From: Mesostigma viride | Taxonomy: Eukaryota > Streptophyta > Mesostigmatophyceae > Mesostigmatales > Mesostigmataceae | DNA length: 64,000 nucleotides | Direction of reading: 5' to 3' | Assembly (NCBI GenBank): GCA_009746045.1 | Contig: RPFO01000310.1 | Coordinates: 2,398,642 to 2,462,641, forward strand | Part shown: positions 10,601 through 25,600 of the stretch, piece after piece | How positions within the stretch are numbered: position 1 is the first letter of the stretch | Layout of the letters: each line of letters opens with the position of its first letter | Program-made: the position numbers and the translations under genes | Notes under the pieces: generated by a model | The model's input: the letters and a program-made list of their open reading frames with translations, nothing else | Database searches by the model: none | What the model was told of the DNA's origin: nothing

Positions 10601-13600
10601 GACAGGAAAGAAGAAGGCGCACGAAACCTTAAGGGGCAGGTAGGGAAAGGATGACAGAGGGAGAGGGTGGGTGAAGAAAAGAGGACAAAATAGTCAGGGA
10701 TGTCTCGAGCAGCTTTGTGGTAATAAGAAAGCGCGGCACCATGGCTACAAACTACTGCGCGGCACCATGGCTACAAACTACTGCGCGGCACCATGGCTAC
10801 AAACTACTGCGCGGCACCATGGCTACAAACTACTGCGAAAACGGCATCATCACGAGACACTGCTGATGCTATGCGTATAATGGACACCAACAGCATGCAT
10901 GGATGGGCATGTGGTCCTATCATCCAATCAAAGGTACAGACTACACTCAAAGGAAAAAGTGAAGGCAGGTATAGGCAAGCAAAAGGAGAAAAGGGCGTGT
11001 ACTAAAAGAATGATTGCTATTGCCTTTATTGATGTTGTTACTACCCTCACATGGGTGTCTTAATTGCTAGGAGCTGCTGCGTGCATGTGTACAAATACAT
11101 CAGTGACTCACCTCAAACGCCTGGTATATCAACAGCTTGAGATGCTGCAGCGTATCACTCCCCGACACCGTCACCGACCGCAGCGCACGCCCCGACTGCC
11201 GGTTATTCCGTTGCCGCGCCGACCTACGCTGGCCCGCCGCCCCGCTCCTACCGCTATCCCCCGCGACATCCCCCCCTCCCTTCCCCTTGCTCTTCCCTTC
11301 ACCCATGCCCTCTCCTCCTCCTGTGCCTGCCCCTCCGGCCCCGTTCTGGTCCCTCTGGGCAGCGGCCATCTCAGCAACCACCGATGCGGGCGTCAGCTCT
11401 ACGTCAATCTTCTCATTGGTGTACTCGAACCGGGCGCGGCGCTCGGCATCCTCTCGCTCCTCGCGGCATACCGGGCAGGCCTGATGGTCGTGAGAGCGAT
11501 GGGAACACAGGAGTGATGCGGACGTGAGAGCGATGGGAACACAGGAGTGATGCGGTCGTGAGAGCGATGGGAACAGAGGAGCGATGCGGACGTGAGAGCG
11601 ATGGGAACACAGGAGTGATGCGGACGTGAGAGCGATGGGAACACAGGAGTGATGCGGACGTGAGAGCGATGGGAACACAGGAGCGATGCGGACGTGAGAG
11701 CGATGGGAACACAGGAGTGATGCGGACGTGAGAGCGATGGGAACACAGGAGCGATGCGGACGTGAGAGCGATGCATGTGGCCATGCATTTCATAAAAAAT
11801 GAAGTGCAGCGTGCATGCCTAATGTTGTGGGTGGCATATGGTGTGGGTGGGAGCGTTACCTTTAGGAAGTGAGGCAGAGCGTGCAAGCCCGGCGGATGTG
11901 AGATTGGCATATGTGGCAAGGCAGGCAGGGCATGCCCGGAGTGAAATGCGGGCAGTTGGATGGTGAAACTGCGATAAACCCCCCTAGGACTTATGATTTG
12001 ACATACCTAGGCTCAACGACACCTGAACTACATATAGCTTGAGTTGGTCAACTTGGCTTCCTTCCAGGGGAAAAGCCGCCCTCCCTGGCATGACACCAAT
12101 GTTCCTGAGAGGCAATCAACTCCACAAGTCAAACTAACGTTGCATGAATTCAACTAAAGAAGAAGCACTCGTCGAAGCGAACGTCATTACACCTCATGTG
12201 TGCGCAATTCAGCACACAGCTGGCACTTACCACTTATGTGATTAAGTGTGGGCACGTGAGGTGTATGACCCCCTCCCCCTCCCCCTCCCCCTCCCCCCCC
12301 CCCCCTCCCCTCCCCCCCTCCCCCCCTCCCCCTCCCTCCCCTCCCCTCCCCCTCCCCTCCCCCTCCCCCCCCCCTCCCCCTCCCCCTCCCCTCCCCTCCC
12401 CCTCCCCTCCCCCCCCTCCCCCTCCCCCTCCCCTCCCCGTCCCCCTCCCCCCCCTCCCCCTGTCCCCACGACCCACAAAGCCAAAGATTGCGGACTCCCT
12501 CAGATAGCTCACCTGCTTCATGACCATGGAAGGTATGCGCCTATTAATTCGTCAATCAATTAGCGAGCCAAGAAACCCACAAGTAGACCACTGACCGGAT
12601 TAGGGCCTTACCGCGAGCTCCCCCTGCAGCACCAAGCCACCGCCCGCCTTGCTGTCCTTCTCCTGCCCGGCCGGCTCCCCTCGGCCGCTCCCTAATGCTG
12701 CTGCCGCCCCATCTGTTCCCCTTGCCCCTGCGGTTGTGGCGCCGACCCCGCCGCCTGGTCGGTTGTCCCCGGTAGCCTCTGCCGACGTCACCACCTGCAC
12801 CCATCGGCCCTTGTTACCACCATAGCGGGCGGACAGCTCGGCCCAGTCGTTCTCAGTGATAGCCACTGCGGGCGCGTCCTGCACCATAACGTGGTTTCAT
12901 GCAGCATAAAGGGCCAACATAAGAGACATGCAAAATAATAGGAAACATATAGTAAGGATCCCGTTACACCATAGCGTTGAACCAAATCAAGTGAATAGTG
13001 CAAACAGATAGGGACATCTAGTCTCTCCTATATGGCCTCCGTGGGCACATACTGCATGCGTTGTGCAACCGATAGTAAGCAAACAGCAAGCACAAAGTCT
13101 CTCCTTGCTGACCACCATGGGCACATCCTGCATGTGGTAAACACTATCAACATATACAGCAAACATAAGTGAAGCAAGGACACACTCCCTCGCTCATGCA
13201 CCGCGGAGGCATCCTGAATGTGATGCAAGTTTTGATTCAAGTTGCAGAAATGTTAGCGACAAATACTAAACACCGAGTCTCTAGCTCATGGGAACCACAG
13301 GTGCATTCTGCGTGCAGCGAGCGGCCACGGTACCATGCAGAGGTAAATATAGACTCGGCACACGGTGAAAAATATTGTCGGCCCATGACGATGACAGTGT
13401 GGGTCTCAAATCGACAGTTACAGATGGCTTTGGCATCTGCAAAAACTACTTCCACGACTGCCACGGGGATCATTCCAAAGGGCACGGGGAAAGTGATTAG
13501 AATTGGCATCATATTGATGCTTCCTGTGGCCATATTATTGTATGTGGTCATCCTTGCTTATACAGATGCTGCTCTGTAAACAGTACACTAGCATGATCCA

Positions 13601-16600
13601 CATCAGTCATAGTAGCATACTCATCGTAGTATGCCAGTACTAGTAAATCATTAATGGTCTCATAATGCATGATAAATCATAATGATAACCACCCCACACC
13701 TACTTGAGGTTGGATACTGAGCATTACCACACATAAACCCACATCCACTGACGCGCACGCGCGGATATTTACTGAGCAGCGCGTACCTCCTTCAGGCTGA
13801 TTCGCCACAAGCCCTTACGACCTTCTACCAGATCCGGAAGCGGGTGTTGCATTCCGCCGTGCTGGTAGGCATGGGCCGACATCCGGCACAGTCCAAGGGA
13901 GCCAACGGGATCGGGGGATCAGGCACAATGAAGCATTCCATTGCGCTGCGAAGAATCGGATGGCCACTAATGAGCCAACATTCATCAACGGGCGTCATTG
14001 GTCGATTGCTTGCAGGGCGCAAATGAGATAGGCTAAATAGTTTGCGCAAAGAATATTTGAATTCGTACTGGTAGTAGGGGGTTGAAGCCTCCCCCCTGCA
14101 CAATTACACTCCAGTGTTGTGCTAAACCAGATACATGCACGATAGCTAACACATTGGTGAACGAGGTGAACGAGATGGTGGTTCAGGCGAAAAGCAGCCG
14201 TGCATTCTGGTGCGAGGTGCAGGCACTCAGCATGGTACGGCTGCTGTGTAAAAAAAAAAACAACCGCCTTGCCGTCTAACATGCGCACTTGTTTCTGAAG
14301 CACACAGTTTGGAGTTGAGCTCGCTGTATTCATACTTGCCTTTCTGTTCTTTCTAGCTGATACCTGCACACCTTACCATGTGATTGGTTATACATTACAA
14401 TTGACATGATGCCGGCATCCACAGCGCTATCAGCGCACAAACGAGGGAAGGGAGTTCAAGCATGAATGTGAGTGGCCTAAAAAGGCACGTGTAGGGTGAT
14501 CAGACTATCGGTAATGATCCGATACAAATAACTAATGCTAATACAAATAGCGATAAGTGACATGCATACAGGACTCATGCATGAGCTGACAGCTGCGTAC
14601 CTGGACACTGCTTTGAGAAGAGTAAAAAAGGATGGAAGGTGTTTTGTTTTTATTTTATTTTTTTAGGGGGGAGGGAGGAGGGGATGGGGGAGCCGAGAAT
14701 GGGTGTCAATCATAAGGGCAAAGCCTCCTTAGGTTGCCACTGGGGGTTGATACGGGCCGTAGCAATACCCTAAATGCACATAAGATCAGCAGTCCACGAC
14801 CATGCCAGATATCCCGTGATGTGTAGGCACTGCCCCTACGGCCCAGAGGACGCAAATTCAAAAGAGCTGGTAAAACCCTGAATACAACCTTGCAATCAGG
14901 AGCTATTCCTCAAGGTAGTGCACCATTTTGTGTACAGAGCTGGTAAAACCCTGAATACAACCTTGCAATCAGAAGCTATTCCTCAAGGTAGTACACCATT
15001 TTGTGTACAGAGCTGGTAAAACCCTGAATACAACCTTGCAATCAGAAGCTATTCCTCAAGGTAGTACACCATTTCGTGTACAGAGCTGGTAAAACCCTGA
15101 ATACAACCTTGCAATGTGGAGCTATTCGTCAAGGTAGTGCACCATTTTGTGTACAGAGCTGGTAAAACCCTGAATACAACCTTGCAATCAGAAGCTATTC
15201 CTCAAGGTAGTACACCATTTTGTGTACAGAGCTGGTAAAACCCTGAATACAACCTTGCAATCAGAAGCTATTCCTCAAGGTAGTACACCATTTCGTGTGT
15301 AGTGTATGCACAATTAGACCAGCCTCTTTTAGCCCCTCCAGCTAGAATCCACCGGCGCACGAACAAACCCGTGCACACATACCGGGCACACCAGGCCATC
15401 CACGGCCAGCTCCAGGGACCCTGGCCGCACGCCCGCCGCGCCGGCCGCGTTCACGTACGCGCGCCATTGGTCAAGCCACCAGCGGGGCAGCAGCCGCAGC
15501 ACCACGCCGGCCTTGAGGCCTGACAACTCTTCCGCCCCTGTCTTGGTCAGAAGGGAGGACAACGCCGCGGCCTCTTTCCTCTTTTCCTCCCTGGACATTG
15601 TGTGTGTAGGGAGGGGCACAAAAGACAGTGAGAAACGCATGAGGATCCAATCCATCGCCAGGTAGAGCGCAAGTTCTTCTTTCGTTCACTGGGGAAGGGG
15701 GTTGGGGTGGGGGGGTCTGCAGGAGAAAGACCAGCAAATGCCAGGGGCAGACGTTAGGATCTTGGTTTAGGGAGTAACGGTAATGTCCAGGGTTAATGAG
15801 CCCCGGGCCAGGGAGATTGCAAGTTTGAGCGGCGTCTACTATACCTATACTAGGATCCCACTCAATGCTGCCACAGACAGCAAGCATTGGTGCTTAAGAA
15901 CGGTACTGTCAAGCTATATCTGAGCGTGACATGCCCATGGCACAACAAAACCTGGTCATGCAGAACCAGTACTGTGCGTGCCGTGTTATTTCTAGGCACA
16001 AAACCTCCATGCGAACAGCACTCATACGGACCGGTTTTCCATACTCTGACGGCGTAACTTATATAATACTTCCTTTCATCCATAACATCTTCCTCCTCTC
16101 TATCCATCCTCCCATCCTTCCTCCCATCTTTCCTTTCAACACTGTTCATACGTGTGCTTTGTGCCAAGCCAGGGGCACTCAGCAGGGGCCTGGTCCGATC
16201 TTTCATCAACACTAATCACGGGAATAAGCAATGAACAATCCAAAAAGGGCATCATGAACTGCGTTGCGCTGCGTCCACACGCACCGGATCTTTGACCCCT
16301 GGGTCTCCTCCTCCATCATCGCCACCTGGCAGATGGCGCACTCCTCGCTGTCCTCCGCAAACTCCAACAACGGCCCATCCCCCGCCTCCCCCCCTGCCCC
16401 ATCCTCATCCCCCGTCTTCCCCCCCTCACCCCCACCCCCTGCCCCCCGTGTCTCCCCACCCCCTTCCTCACGACCGAAGGGGCCACCGCCCACGTCCACC
16501 ACAACAACGTCATCATCCCCACCCCCATCACCGACCCCATTCCCCCGCCAGCCATTCTCCTTGCCACTCCCGGCACCTCTATCCCCGCCCCCGGCACCCC

Positions 16601-19600
16601 CAGGGGCGCTCGATTCCAGCACATCCTCTGCATCCACTGCGATCGCCTGGTCCGGCCCAGCCCCGCTCGCGGGGCCAGCACCCTGATCTGCCCCCCCCCC
16701 AGCACCTCCCGGCATGGCCCTCAGCTTCCGAGCCATCGCTGCGGCCGCCTGGAAATGCTCCCACGCGGCACGCGGCACGGCCTGCCGCTTGGCGCCCTTG
16801 GCGTTGTCGGGCGCCAGCGACCCGTGCGGGCATGTGATCGCACGCGTGGGGTGTGCGTCCGAGGGGGCAATGCCTTTGGAGCTGCGTCGCGTCCACGCTT
16901 GCAACCTGGCAGTGAGGGAGCATAATTTGCAGATACGTAAATAGGGCGATTCGGTCAATAAGTTTCTCTACGGAGGCATGCGGCCTGGTGGATTAAGGGA
17001 AGGTCTACTGGAAAGGTACATAGTGGCTTATCAGACTAAGCCCAATACATATGCCTGCAGCCTGCCAGTATCGGGGTTGAATCACTTATCGTTCTAGTAG
17101 GTGCATAATGGATAATGAAGTTTTGTTTGCACTTCGATAATCAGATTAGCAGTCTGACGGTTCAAAGGGGTTCTAAACTGATGTCTAAACTTTACCCTCT
17201 AAACTGTCTAAAAGAAAACACAGAGAGGGGCAAAGATTGCAAGCAAATACTAAACCAAAAGCTGCCACGCTCACTCGGGAGCCTTGGACTGCCTTGCTAC
17301 AACCCAAGAGGAACACAGTGCGCCAGCTCACCATGTCTTGGAGACATAAAAGCCCTTCCTGCCAGCGCCGCCACCGTTGCTGAGCATGTTGCCGCCGTTG
17401 CCGCTTTGCTCTGGGCTCTTCCCGCTGACCCCCGTCACCTCCACACACGCCGCCTCTGCTGCCGGAGGTGCCACCGCCGCCGCTGCTTGCATCGCCCCTC
17501 CCCTGAGCCACCCTGTCAGGGTCCCCCTGGACGCCCCGTCGCCTCTACTCGATGCCGCACCAGCGGCCGCGGTGGCTGCTGGCGTCCCGGCGAGAAGCCG
17601 CTGGACCAGGGGCAGCAGTTCCTGCCTCCTGGCCTGCAGCTCTTCGGCCTCCCAGGTCTCGCGCAGGGACTCGCGGATGCAGGCGTTGCACCAGTCGCTC
17701 ACGGGAAGCGACAGGTCCGTGCCGTACTGAAGTGTTGAACAGGAAAACGAACATAGACAATGCATTTCATGGACAAATGTGGACGGAGAAAATGCATTTC
17801 ATGGACAAAATGTGCACGGAGAAAATCCACTTCATGGCGGAGCAATAACAGGTCACGTTTGTTGCTTTCTGATCTGATGACAAGGTAAGCCAAATGCGGT
17901 AAATTGTCGATTCACTCAATAGACACGTTATAAAATAGATGAAGGTTTATATAGCTGCCCACATAAAGCCTTCTGTGTCAGATATGAGATATGGTGGCAG
18001 CCTGTGTGTATCCTGAAACAGCCAGCTGTGTGCCTAATTGTGAATAAAACGGTTGTGGATTGACCAGGTGAGCACTTCCAGTCTTGGGAATCCTGGTAAA
18101 AAAAGCTACTCCTGTGGACATGAGATGCACCTGTGATGGAGTCCATAGTGGCAAGCCCAGGGAGGCAAACTTTATCACATGCCACCAGCATGTGTTGGCC
18201 TGCAGAGATGCACCCAAGTAGAAGCGCTGTAGGTGACCCGTACTTTTTTTTTTAGAACGAGATATATTGCGTTATGAGCTATTTATAGAACACGTCATAA
18301 CATCTAGGATTTTTTTTCCTGGTCATGTGTATACTTTCCTGAAAGCCCATAAATCAAAGGATTTTTTGAGCTACTCAGACCTACAAAATGCTAATCCATT
18401 AGAGAGATACACTGGTTTGAATACAGGGGGGTCTGACCATGACCGCGATTGGTTGACCCTAGGTCACAAATGGTTCATGAACAAAATCTGGCTTCTTGCA
18501 CGAGCTATGGGCAACATATGCAGGCTCTGTGGAACAAAACTCAGGCCCATTGGGCCACTGGAGCTATTTTTCATTAGCATCACAAACACAACGCAGTACA
18601 ACGCAGTGGGAAAAATGAGAGCCCTTCACAACATGACGCAACGACACGAGTCTCATAAACGGGGCCATGAATAGCTAGAAGGGTCGAAACATTGAAAATA
18701 GGTTTTGTATAAGTTATACAGCATCAAACATGCATCAAACATCATGACTGGATGACATCATAGGACTGAATCAGGCAGCCATAGCCAAAGCATCATCCAC
18801 TCTCACAACGTGTTGAGCACGTGCCTCCTGGGAAGGGAGGTGCTGGGTTTTCATTCCATAACGCGTGCACTACTGAAAGAACGAGGCACGTGTAATGCAA
18901 GGCTTGGATAGGTTGAGTGATCCATGAGCTTACATGCAGGCAAAGATGATGCTGGAATGCATGCTAGCGAATGGTGGTAAGATGCTGACAACACATGATT
19001 ATACACCATGATTATGGGCACCTAGCTGATCTTAGTGCACAATCAACGCAGTATAAACCATCAATATCCAATCTTCACCATATATGCACCGCTTGACGAC
19101 GTATACAGCACCTAAATACTGCACAAGTGCACCCTGCTATGGCTGACATGCAAGCAACGTTGAGCAGGATGGCGGTCTTAGAGAGGCTGGGCAGAGGTCG
19201 GTAGAAATAAGCGGCAAACTGGCAGAAACTAGGTAAAAACACGATAAACTTACGCATGCAAGCACTATTGAGCCGGTGGCAGAGGCCATTTCCAGGAAAA
19301 TAAAGCATACCGTAGCAATAGCCACGGTCACGCCTTACGCTACTTGCAGGCACCATCATGCCCGGAGCTACCCAATAAAAGTCTGCACACATCTCCGTTT
19401 AGCCGAGAGTCGGGGCGTTCGGAATGAATAAACATGTGCTACGAAGTCCATACTCCATGGAAATACCAAGCATGGTGCCGCAGCGGACCCAAGTCTTGCC
19501 GCAATAATATATACGCCAGTTTTTAGGTTTTCCGCGTAAAAGTTGGGTGAGATACTGGAATAATCTACGTTTCCTTAGCCCCAGTACCTCGACAAACTTG

Positions 19601-22600
19601 TAGAGACCTACTTCTCAACCTATAAACGCATCATCATGTTCGTGCCACCCAACAGCCACTGAAATTCGCGCGAAAACCGGCGAGATCTACCTGCCGCCAT
19701 CGCCGTGGTCTTCACCTTCGTCCCGCGAAAACGCCTGATTTCAGTGGTACAAATTTGTTTGCAGCTGTCACAAAAAAAAAAAATGAAAAAATACCAGGAT
19801 AATTTTTTGAATTCTTGAATTCTACGGGATGTAAGGGGTCCGTCCACCGAGTTTCAGACCGAAAGTCTCGTATCTACTGTGTCTGCCACGTGTCAGATTA
19901 CAACGCGATACATCGCGTTCTAACCCTACAACGCGATGTATCGCGTTGTAAAAAAACACGGGTTAACAGAGCAGCATTAACTCTATAGTAAACAAAAAAA
20001 TACTACACAATAGCCCACCTTAGTCTGCAGCAAGGCACGCGACTCGCAGCTCTGTCACAGTACTATTGTTGACAATACACGAGCAGTCAAAACACAACCA
20101 CCCACCTTGGACTGCAGCATCGTCCAGGCCTCCGCGCTGATGCACTTGACGCTGCGAACCTTCTCTGGGCTCACACCGCCGTGCTCACACGCGACCGCCG
20201 CGTTGTGGATCGGGGGACTGGCGCGGGCGGCAGCAGAAGGTTATTGAAGACATTGGTGCCAATAAATGAGTGTTCGTAAGGGATGGAGTGGGTGAATGCA
20301 TATAAGGGCACGGGCAGGTACATGGTGCACAGGGGAAAGGTTTTGCCGAAAAATGGGTGCCGTTAGCGAAACAACGTCATCATCCGCGTGCCATCATGGT
20401 TTTAACCGGAGGAGCGTGGAGAATGGCAATACAAAGGGTCAAGGAACAAGAAGGGTGGCAAAGAAATATAAGGAAAACCACACTTGCAGTATTTTTGTCA
20501 AGGAACATGGTCCCTAATACGGTGTCTAATCGGATATCCCACTTGCCCCCCCCTCCAAAAACCTTGAATTTTGGAGTGCCTGAGTTAAGAGCGGGAAAAC
20601 TGCATCATTTGCGGATTAACCTGCCAGTCAGCAATTACTTGGCTAAATATAGCGCGTGCTTGCCTGCTTGGTAACAAAAGAAAAAGATCCCATAAAAGAC
20701 GGAGAGCAAAGAAAAGTGGGGGCAGGCCTAATCCTGTCCACCCACCAACTTGTAATGACAGATGTCCTACCTCACAAACGGGCCATTCTCAACATCAAGA
20801 AGTCTATGAAGAAGCCTACAAGTTAAAATAAAAGTAGAAGCCAGGCACAATACTCACCAACCATGAAACCTCCAATCACAACTCACGAATACCACCCCCA
20901 CATGTCCTTCCGCACAACTGACTCCTAATTCCATTTTCTACTACCACAAAACAGACCCTCTCCTACCACCCATGCAGTCGCACCCTGAACTCACAAAACC
21001 CATCATCTACCCACCCCTCCAAGTACACTATACCTGAGTACAGCATTCATGTTACACCGAGGAAATGAGCACATGCCATGCCTACCTGCCCCAAAACAAA
21101 CTAACAAGCACAACACAAGAACTATGGCTCCATGCCGAGTAATGCCAACATGCGGTCTTGGCTTCGTGATGGCCACCCCTCCCGAAAGGGGTTGTATTCC
21201 ATAGCTCTAGTGGTGAGTGACAAGGATAGTGACCGTGACCATGCTACTAGGCTTCGCAAGGGCCACCCATCAGGGTCGGATTCACACTTCTAGTGTTCTC
21301 GATCATGACTACCGCCGCCAAGACGCTGTCTCCATCGTTACAAAAAACTTTTCATGAATGCACATGCTAGCACCAAACTATGATCACAACCAAACTCGAG
21401 CAAACGACCAACTGCAGCAGCACACTGTCTTTATAAACAAATGAAAAGAGCGAACGCGCCAACGCACATCTTCACATCTCCTCAAATGTGAAAACACCAA
21501 CACGGAATCATGCCTATTTCTAGAGGCGCGCGCACGCGGTTGCACATCTTCTTGAAATGCGAAACACCAACACGGAATCATGCCTATTTCTAGAGGCGCG
21601 CGCACGCGGTTGCACATCTTCTTGAAATACGAAACACCAACACGGAATTATGCCTGTTTTTAGAGGCGCGCGCACGCGGTTGCACATCTTCTTGAAATAC
21701 GAAACACCAACACATAAAATGTCTCAATGGCAGGACACGGTGAAATGCCAACACGCACATGTCCTGGACCGCACGACTGCCAGCATGACGCAGCCTCTAT
21801 AATCAGAAGTGCAGTTGTCCCAACTCACATCTCCTCGGTCGACTCCGCCCAGTTGGCCAGCCAGTCCGCGTTGATCCAAAACATCAAGCCAAGCCCGTCA
21901 CCCCCCTGGCCGCCCCCCTGCTGCTCCTCCGCACCCTCTGCCAGTGTACGCAACCGCTTGCCCCTTGGCCGCGCCGACCCTTCCCTCTTCCCCGCCCCGC
22001 CCCTCTTACTCCCATCATCCTCCCCACCATCCTCATCCTCGTCCTCGTCCAGCACAGCCATCACCTGGTCCCGCCGGGAGACCGCCACGCCGCCACCTGT
22101 CCCCCCCTGCTTCCTTCCCTGCTGCCCTCTATCGTGGCTATTGCCCTTGTCGATGCCGGCGATGGCACCTTGGTTTCTGGCAGCTGCCCCTTTACCACCG
22201 CCCCCATCAGCATCGCTGGCGTCCACATCCAAAACGTCCAAAGCGATCGGGATTCCCGGCGCGCATGCCAGCACAGAACGGATCTCCTCGCGCCGCGCCG
22301 CCACTTGGCGCCACGCCACCTCCTCCGCCTGCTTGTGCGCCACGACCACCGCCACCGCCACGCGGTTGCGCTCCTCCACCGCCTCCCGGACGTCCCAGGG
22401 GAGCATGCCCAGCGTCCTGGCCAGGGATCCCTCGTCCCTCCTAGCCGACAGGCCGGCTGCGTCGCTGCTGGCTCGGTTACCTTCAGGACCTCTCGTTTTC
22501 TCGGAGCATTCCCAACGGCCATCCCCAGCCCCACCCAACCACCCATTTCGTTCTTCACCGCTGGCAGGCATGAGCGCCACCGGCCCGATTCCCTCACCAC

Positions 22601-25600
22601 CATCACCATCGCTTCTTCTCAAGGTGCCCTGTGAAGCGGCCCCCACGCCCTTGCTTCCCGACGGCCCCTGGGAAGCTCCCCCCCCTGACCGTCCCTCGAG
22701 GGTCCCTGGGACGGCCCCGCGCCCCCCCCCACGGTGACGTACCTTGCGGCTTCCGCTGCCGCCCGCACGCACGCCTCATTGGCCGCAATTGCGTCCGCGG
22801 CAAACCCATCCCGGCTCGCTGCCGTCCCTGCTGACATTCGTGCGGCGTCCTCCGAAGCCGCTGGTGCTGCTGCCACCGATGATGATAGTATCAACCTCGG
22901 GTCATCTCCGGTCCCTCCGCCGGGCTGGTAGCGGCCAGTAGGAATCATTTCTGCGCCCACCCCTCGGGAACTACCCACACGGCTGGTTCCTCCCTTGCCC
23001 TGGGGTCCATCCCAGCGTCCCCTCAGGTCTGCGGCTCCCTTGTCGATTACCTTGCTTCCCGCATCATCATCGTCACCCGGCTGTCGATGACCCTGGTAGC
23101 TCTTGCGCTTGTACAGAAGCATGTACGCATCGCTCGAGAACACCTCACCCCGCAGAAAGCATGCCTCTTCGATCAGCGCATCCTCCTTGGCCTTTTCCTT
23201 CTCTTTGTCCTTCTCCTTCTCCACATCTACCACACCAGCAGTGGCGGCAGCATCCCATGAGCCAGGCTCCTTACTGCCAGTCAACCCCCCCTTGCCATCG
23301 GCCCCTCCCCCAGAACCCCTCCCTGCAGGTGGGGTTGGCGGCTTGCCACCCCGCAACAACGTAGTCCCTGCTTCGCGCTTTCTCAACCCAGTCCCCCCCC
23401 CCCCGTCCCCAGCCCGTGGTTTCCCTGGTTCGCGCCATCCCCCCCACCGCCATTAGATAGGTCAATAAACGGGGACCGGCTCGAAGAATTCTCCTTCGTG
23501 GCACCTTGGCCAGTTGTTGATGCAGGTGCCTTGTTGACAGCATTAACACCACCACCACCGGCACCGCCACCGCCACCACCGGCAGCACCACTGCCAGCAC
23601 CAGCAGCGGCCGCACCAGCACCAGCGCTGCCAGCTCTCGTGCCAGACCCCGGCCAGACCCCGGCCTCATCCTCCTCCATCGCTGCCGCGACCGCTGCCGC
23701 GTCCTCCTGCGAGAGGTTCACCATCCATTCTTGGTGCTGCTGCTGCTGCGCACTAGCAGGCTGCACAGTACCTGGCTGCGTGCGAGGAGGCTCATCACCC
23801 CTACCCGATCCCCCATCACCCCCGCCACCGCCACCTGTACTAGTGCCCCCAGTACCCTCCGCTCCTCCAGCGGCAGCAGCTCTCCTCCCTGCGCCCTTTG
23901 CCAGGGTCACTGCGTCTCTATCGCCCGAGCCAGGACTGGTGGCAGCAGCGGCAGAGGGAGCGACAACGGGATTGGTCCCTCCCGTGCCACCTGGAGCCAC
24001 CTCAGCCACCCCCGCATTCCCGCCCCCAGCCGCACCCCCAGCGGCACTGCCGCCCTTCTTCCGAGCCACACTCTCCGCCGTCCACCCAAAGGGGTGAGCG
24101 CCCATGTCAGTGACAGTCTCGTCGTTGAACAGCCACCAGCGGTCACTGTGAGGGTCCTTGACGTGCGCGACATAGTGACCGGACTGCGCGCTGGCGCCCT
24201 TGTGGACGAGCACCGCAACCAGCTCAAAGTCGCCAGAATTACCGGCGAACAAGGTCTCAGCAGCATGGCTAGCATTAGCAGCCGGGGGCGAGCTGCCGTT
24301 GCAAGCAGGAGTCGTCGAGGGGAGCGCACCTGCGTGGCCGCCAGAATCATTATTTCGTCCTTGGGAGCCACTGGGGAGCTCGCCGCCACTTTGGCGGGCA
24401 CGTTTGTTGTTGGCACCGGGGGCGGAGTCTGTTGCCGCGGGTGGTTGACCTGCGCTGCCGGGCTTCTGACTATCATTTTGATGACCGTTGGCTTGGGGTT
24501 GCGACGACAAGTCCGCTGGAGGCTGGGCACCGGTGCGGATGCCCACCAGGGTGTCCAGGTCGGCCTCCAGGGGGAAGGCATACTGCACGGCGAGCTTCTT
24601 GCGGGTCTCGGACTGTTCGGGGATTGTGCGGGTGGATGTTTCACGAGAAGGGGCCACGAAGATGGACAAGATACAGACGTGAGTGGGTCTGTATCTTGAC
24701 GTGAGGGGGTCTTGGCAAGGCATTACAGGGAGGGTCACCGAGTGGAAAAGATTTCCACGTGGGTTGGTCCTAAATGATAGAGGTAGCACGCACGCACGTG
24801 CAGTGCTTGTGCTTGTACTTGTGTAGTGCTTGTAAACAAGTAACATGCAACACGTTTTGCATGTATCGTGTGCGATAGTGGGTCATACAGGCGTTCGCCT
24901 CATCCCATGAGGTGCCTTCCCAATCACAGGGAACACATGCATACAACCCTATGGCATCCTATGCAGAAAGTCCTATGGCATACAATTCTGTGGCATAGAA
25001 TCCTGTGGCATCCTGTGCATACATCTTAATGGCATAGAATCTCTTGGCATACAATCTTATCACATACCATCCTACGGCATTCGATGCATACAGTCCTATG
25101 GCATACAACCATATTGCCTCCTATGCATCCAGTCCTATGGAATACAACCCTATGGCATGCCATCCTGTGGGGTCCCAGGGCATACAGTCCCCTAGGCTGC
25201 CATTACTGTGCCGTAGACACGCTGCTTCACCATGGTGCACAAAGAGCATTTTAATTGCCCATTCACTGATGTATGCAAAATGGCATCAGAAGGAACAGGC
25301 GACATGTCCCCCACAAGGGGTGCCAACCAACAAGGAGCCGGCCACATGTTTCCTATTGGTGCCACCGTAATAATCAGAAGGAAAACGGTTAAATGTTTTC
25401 AACGGGTGCCACAGTACAACAAACTCCCATCCTGCCTACCTGCACTTGCCACCTCGCCTTGGCATGGTACACAAGCGCTCACTGCAAGCATGCGAAGGCG
25501 TTCCCTAACCGGCTTCATCCTCAATGCAATGTCATGCAAAGACCGCTGACTACTGCCATCAACTGCAACAACTCAGGAATGGTATCCCTATAGTACAGTG

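Noticed and set aside
11399-11919. Ser/His-rich ORFs with 'SLLCSHRSHVRIAP' repeats
   Set aside because: Translation of the 34-bp intronic minisatellite.
19900-19955. Telomere-like repeat ('ctaaccctac')
   Set aside because: Only one unit is present; there is no array.
21727-22737. 336-aa plus-strand ORF opposite UBP26 exon 6
   Set aside because: Low-complexity Ser/Pro shadow of the minus-strand exon that encodes 'FWINADWLANW'.
23498-24699. Long plus-strand ORFs of 199 and 322 aa opposite UBP26 exon 5
   Set aside because: Shadow frames of a GC-rich exon; the minus strand holds the conserved protease boxes.
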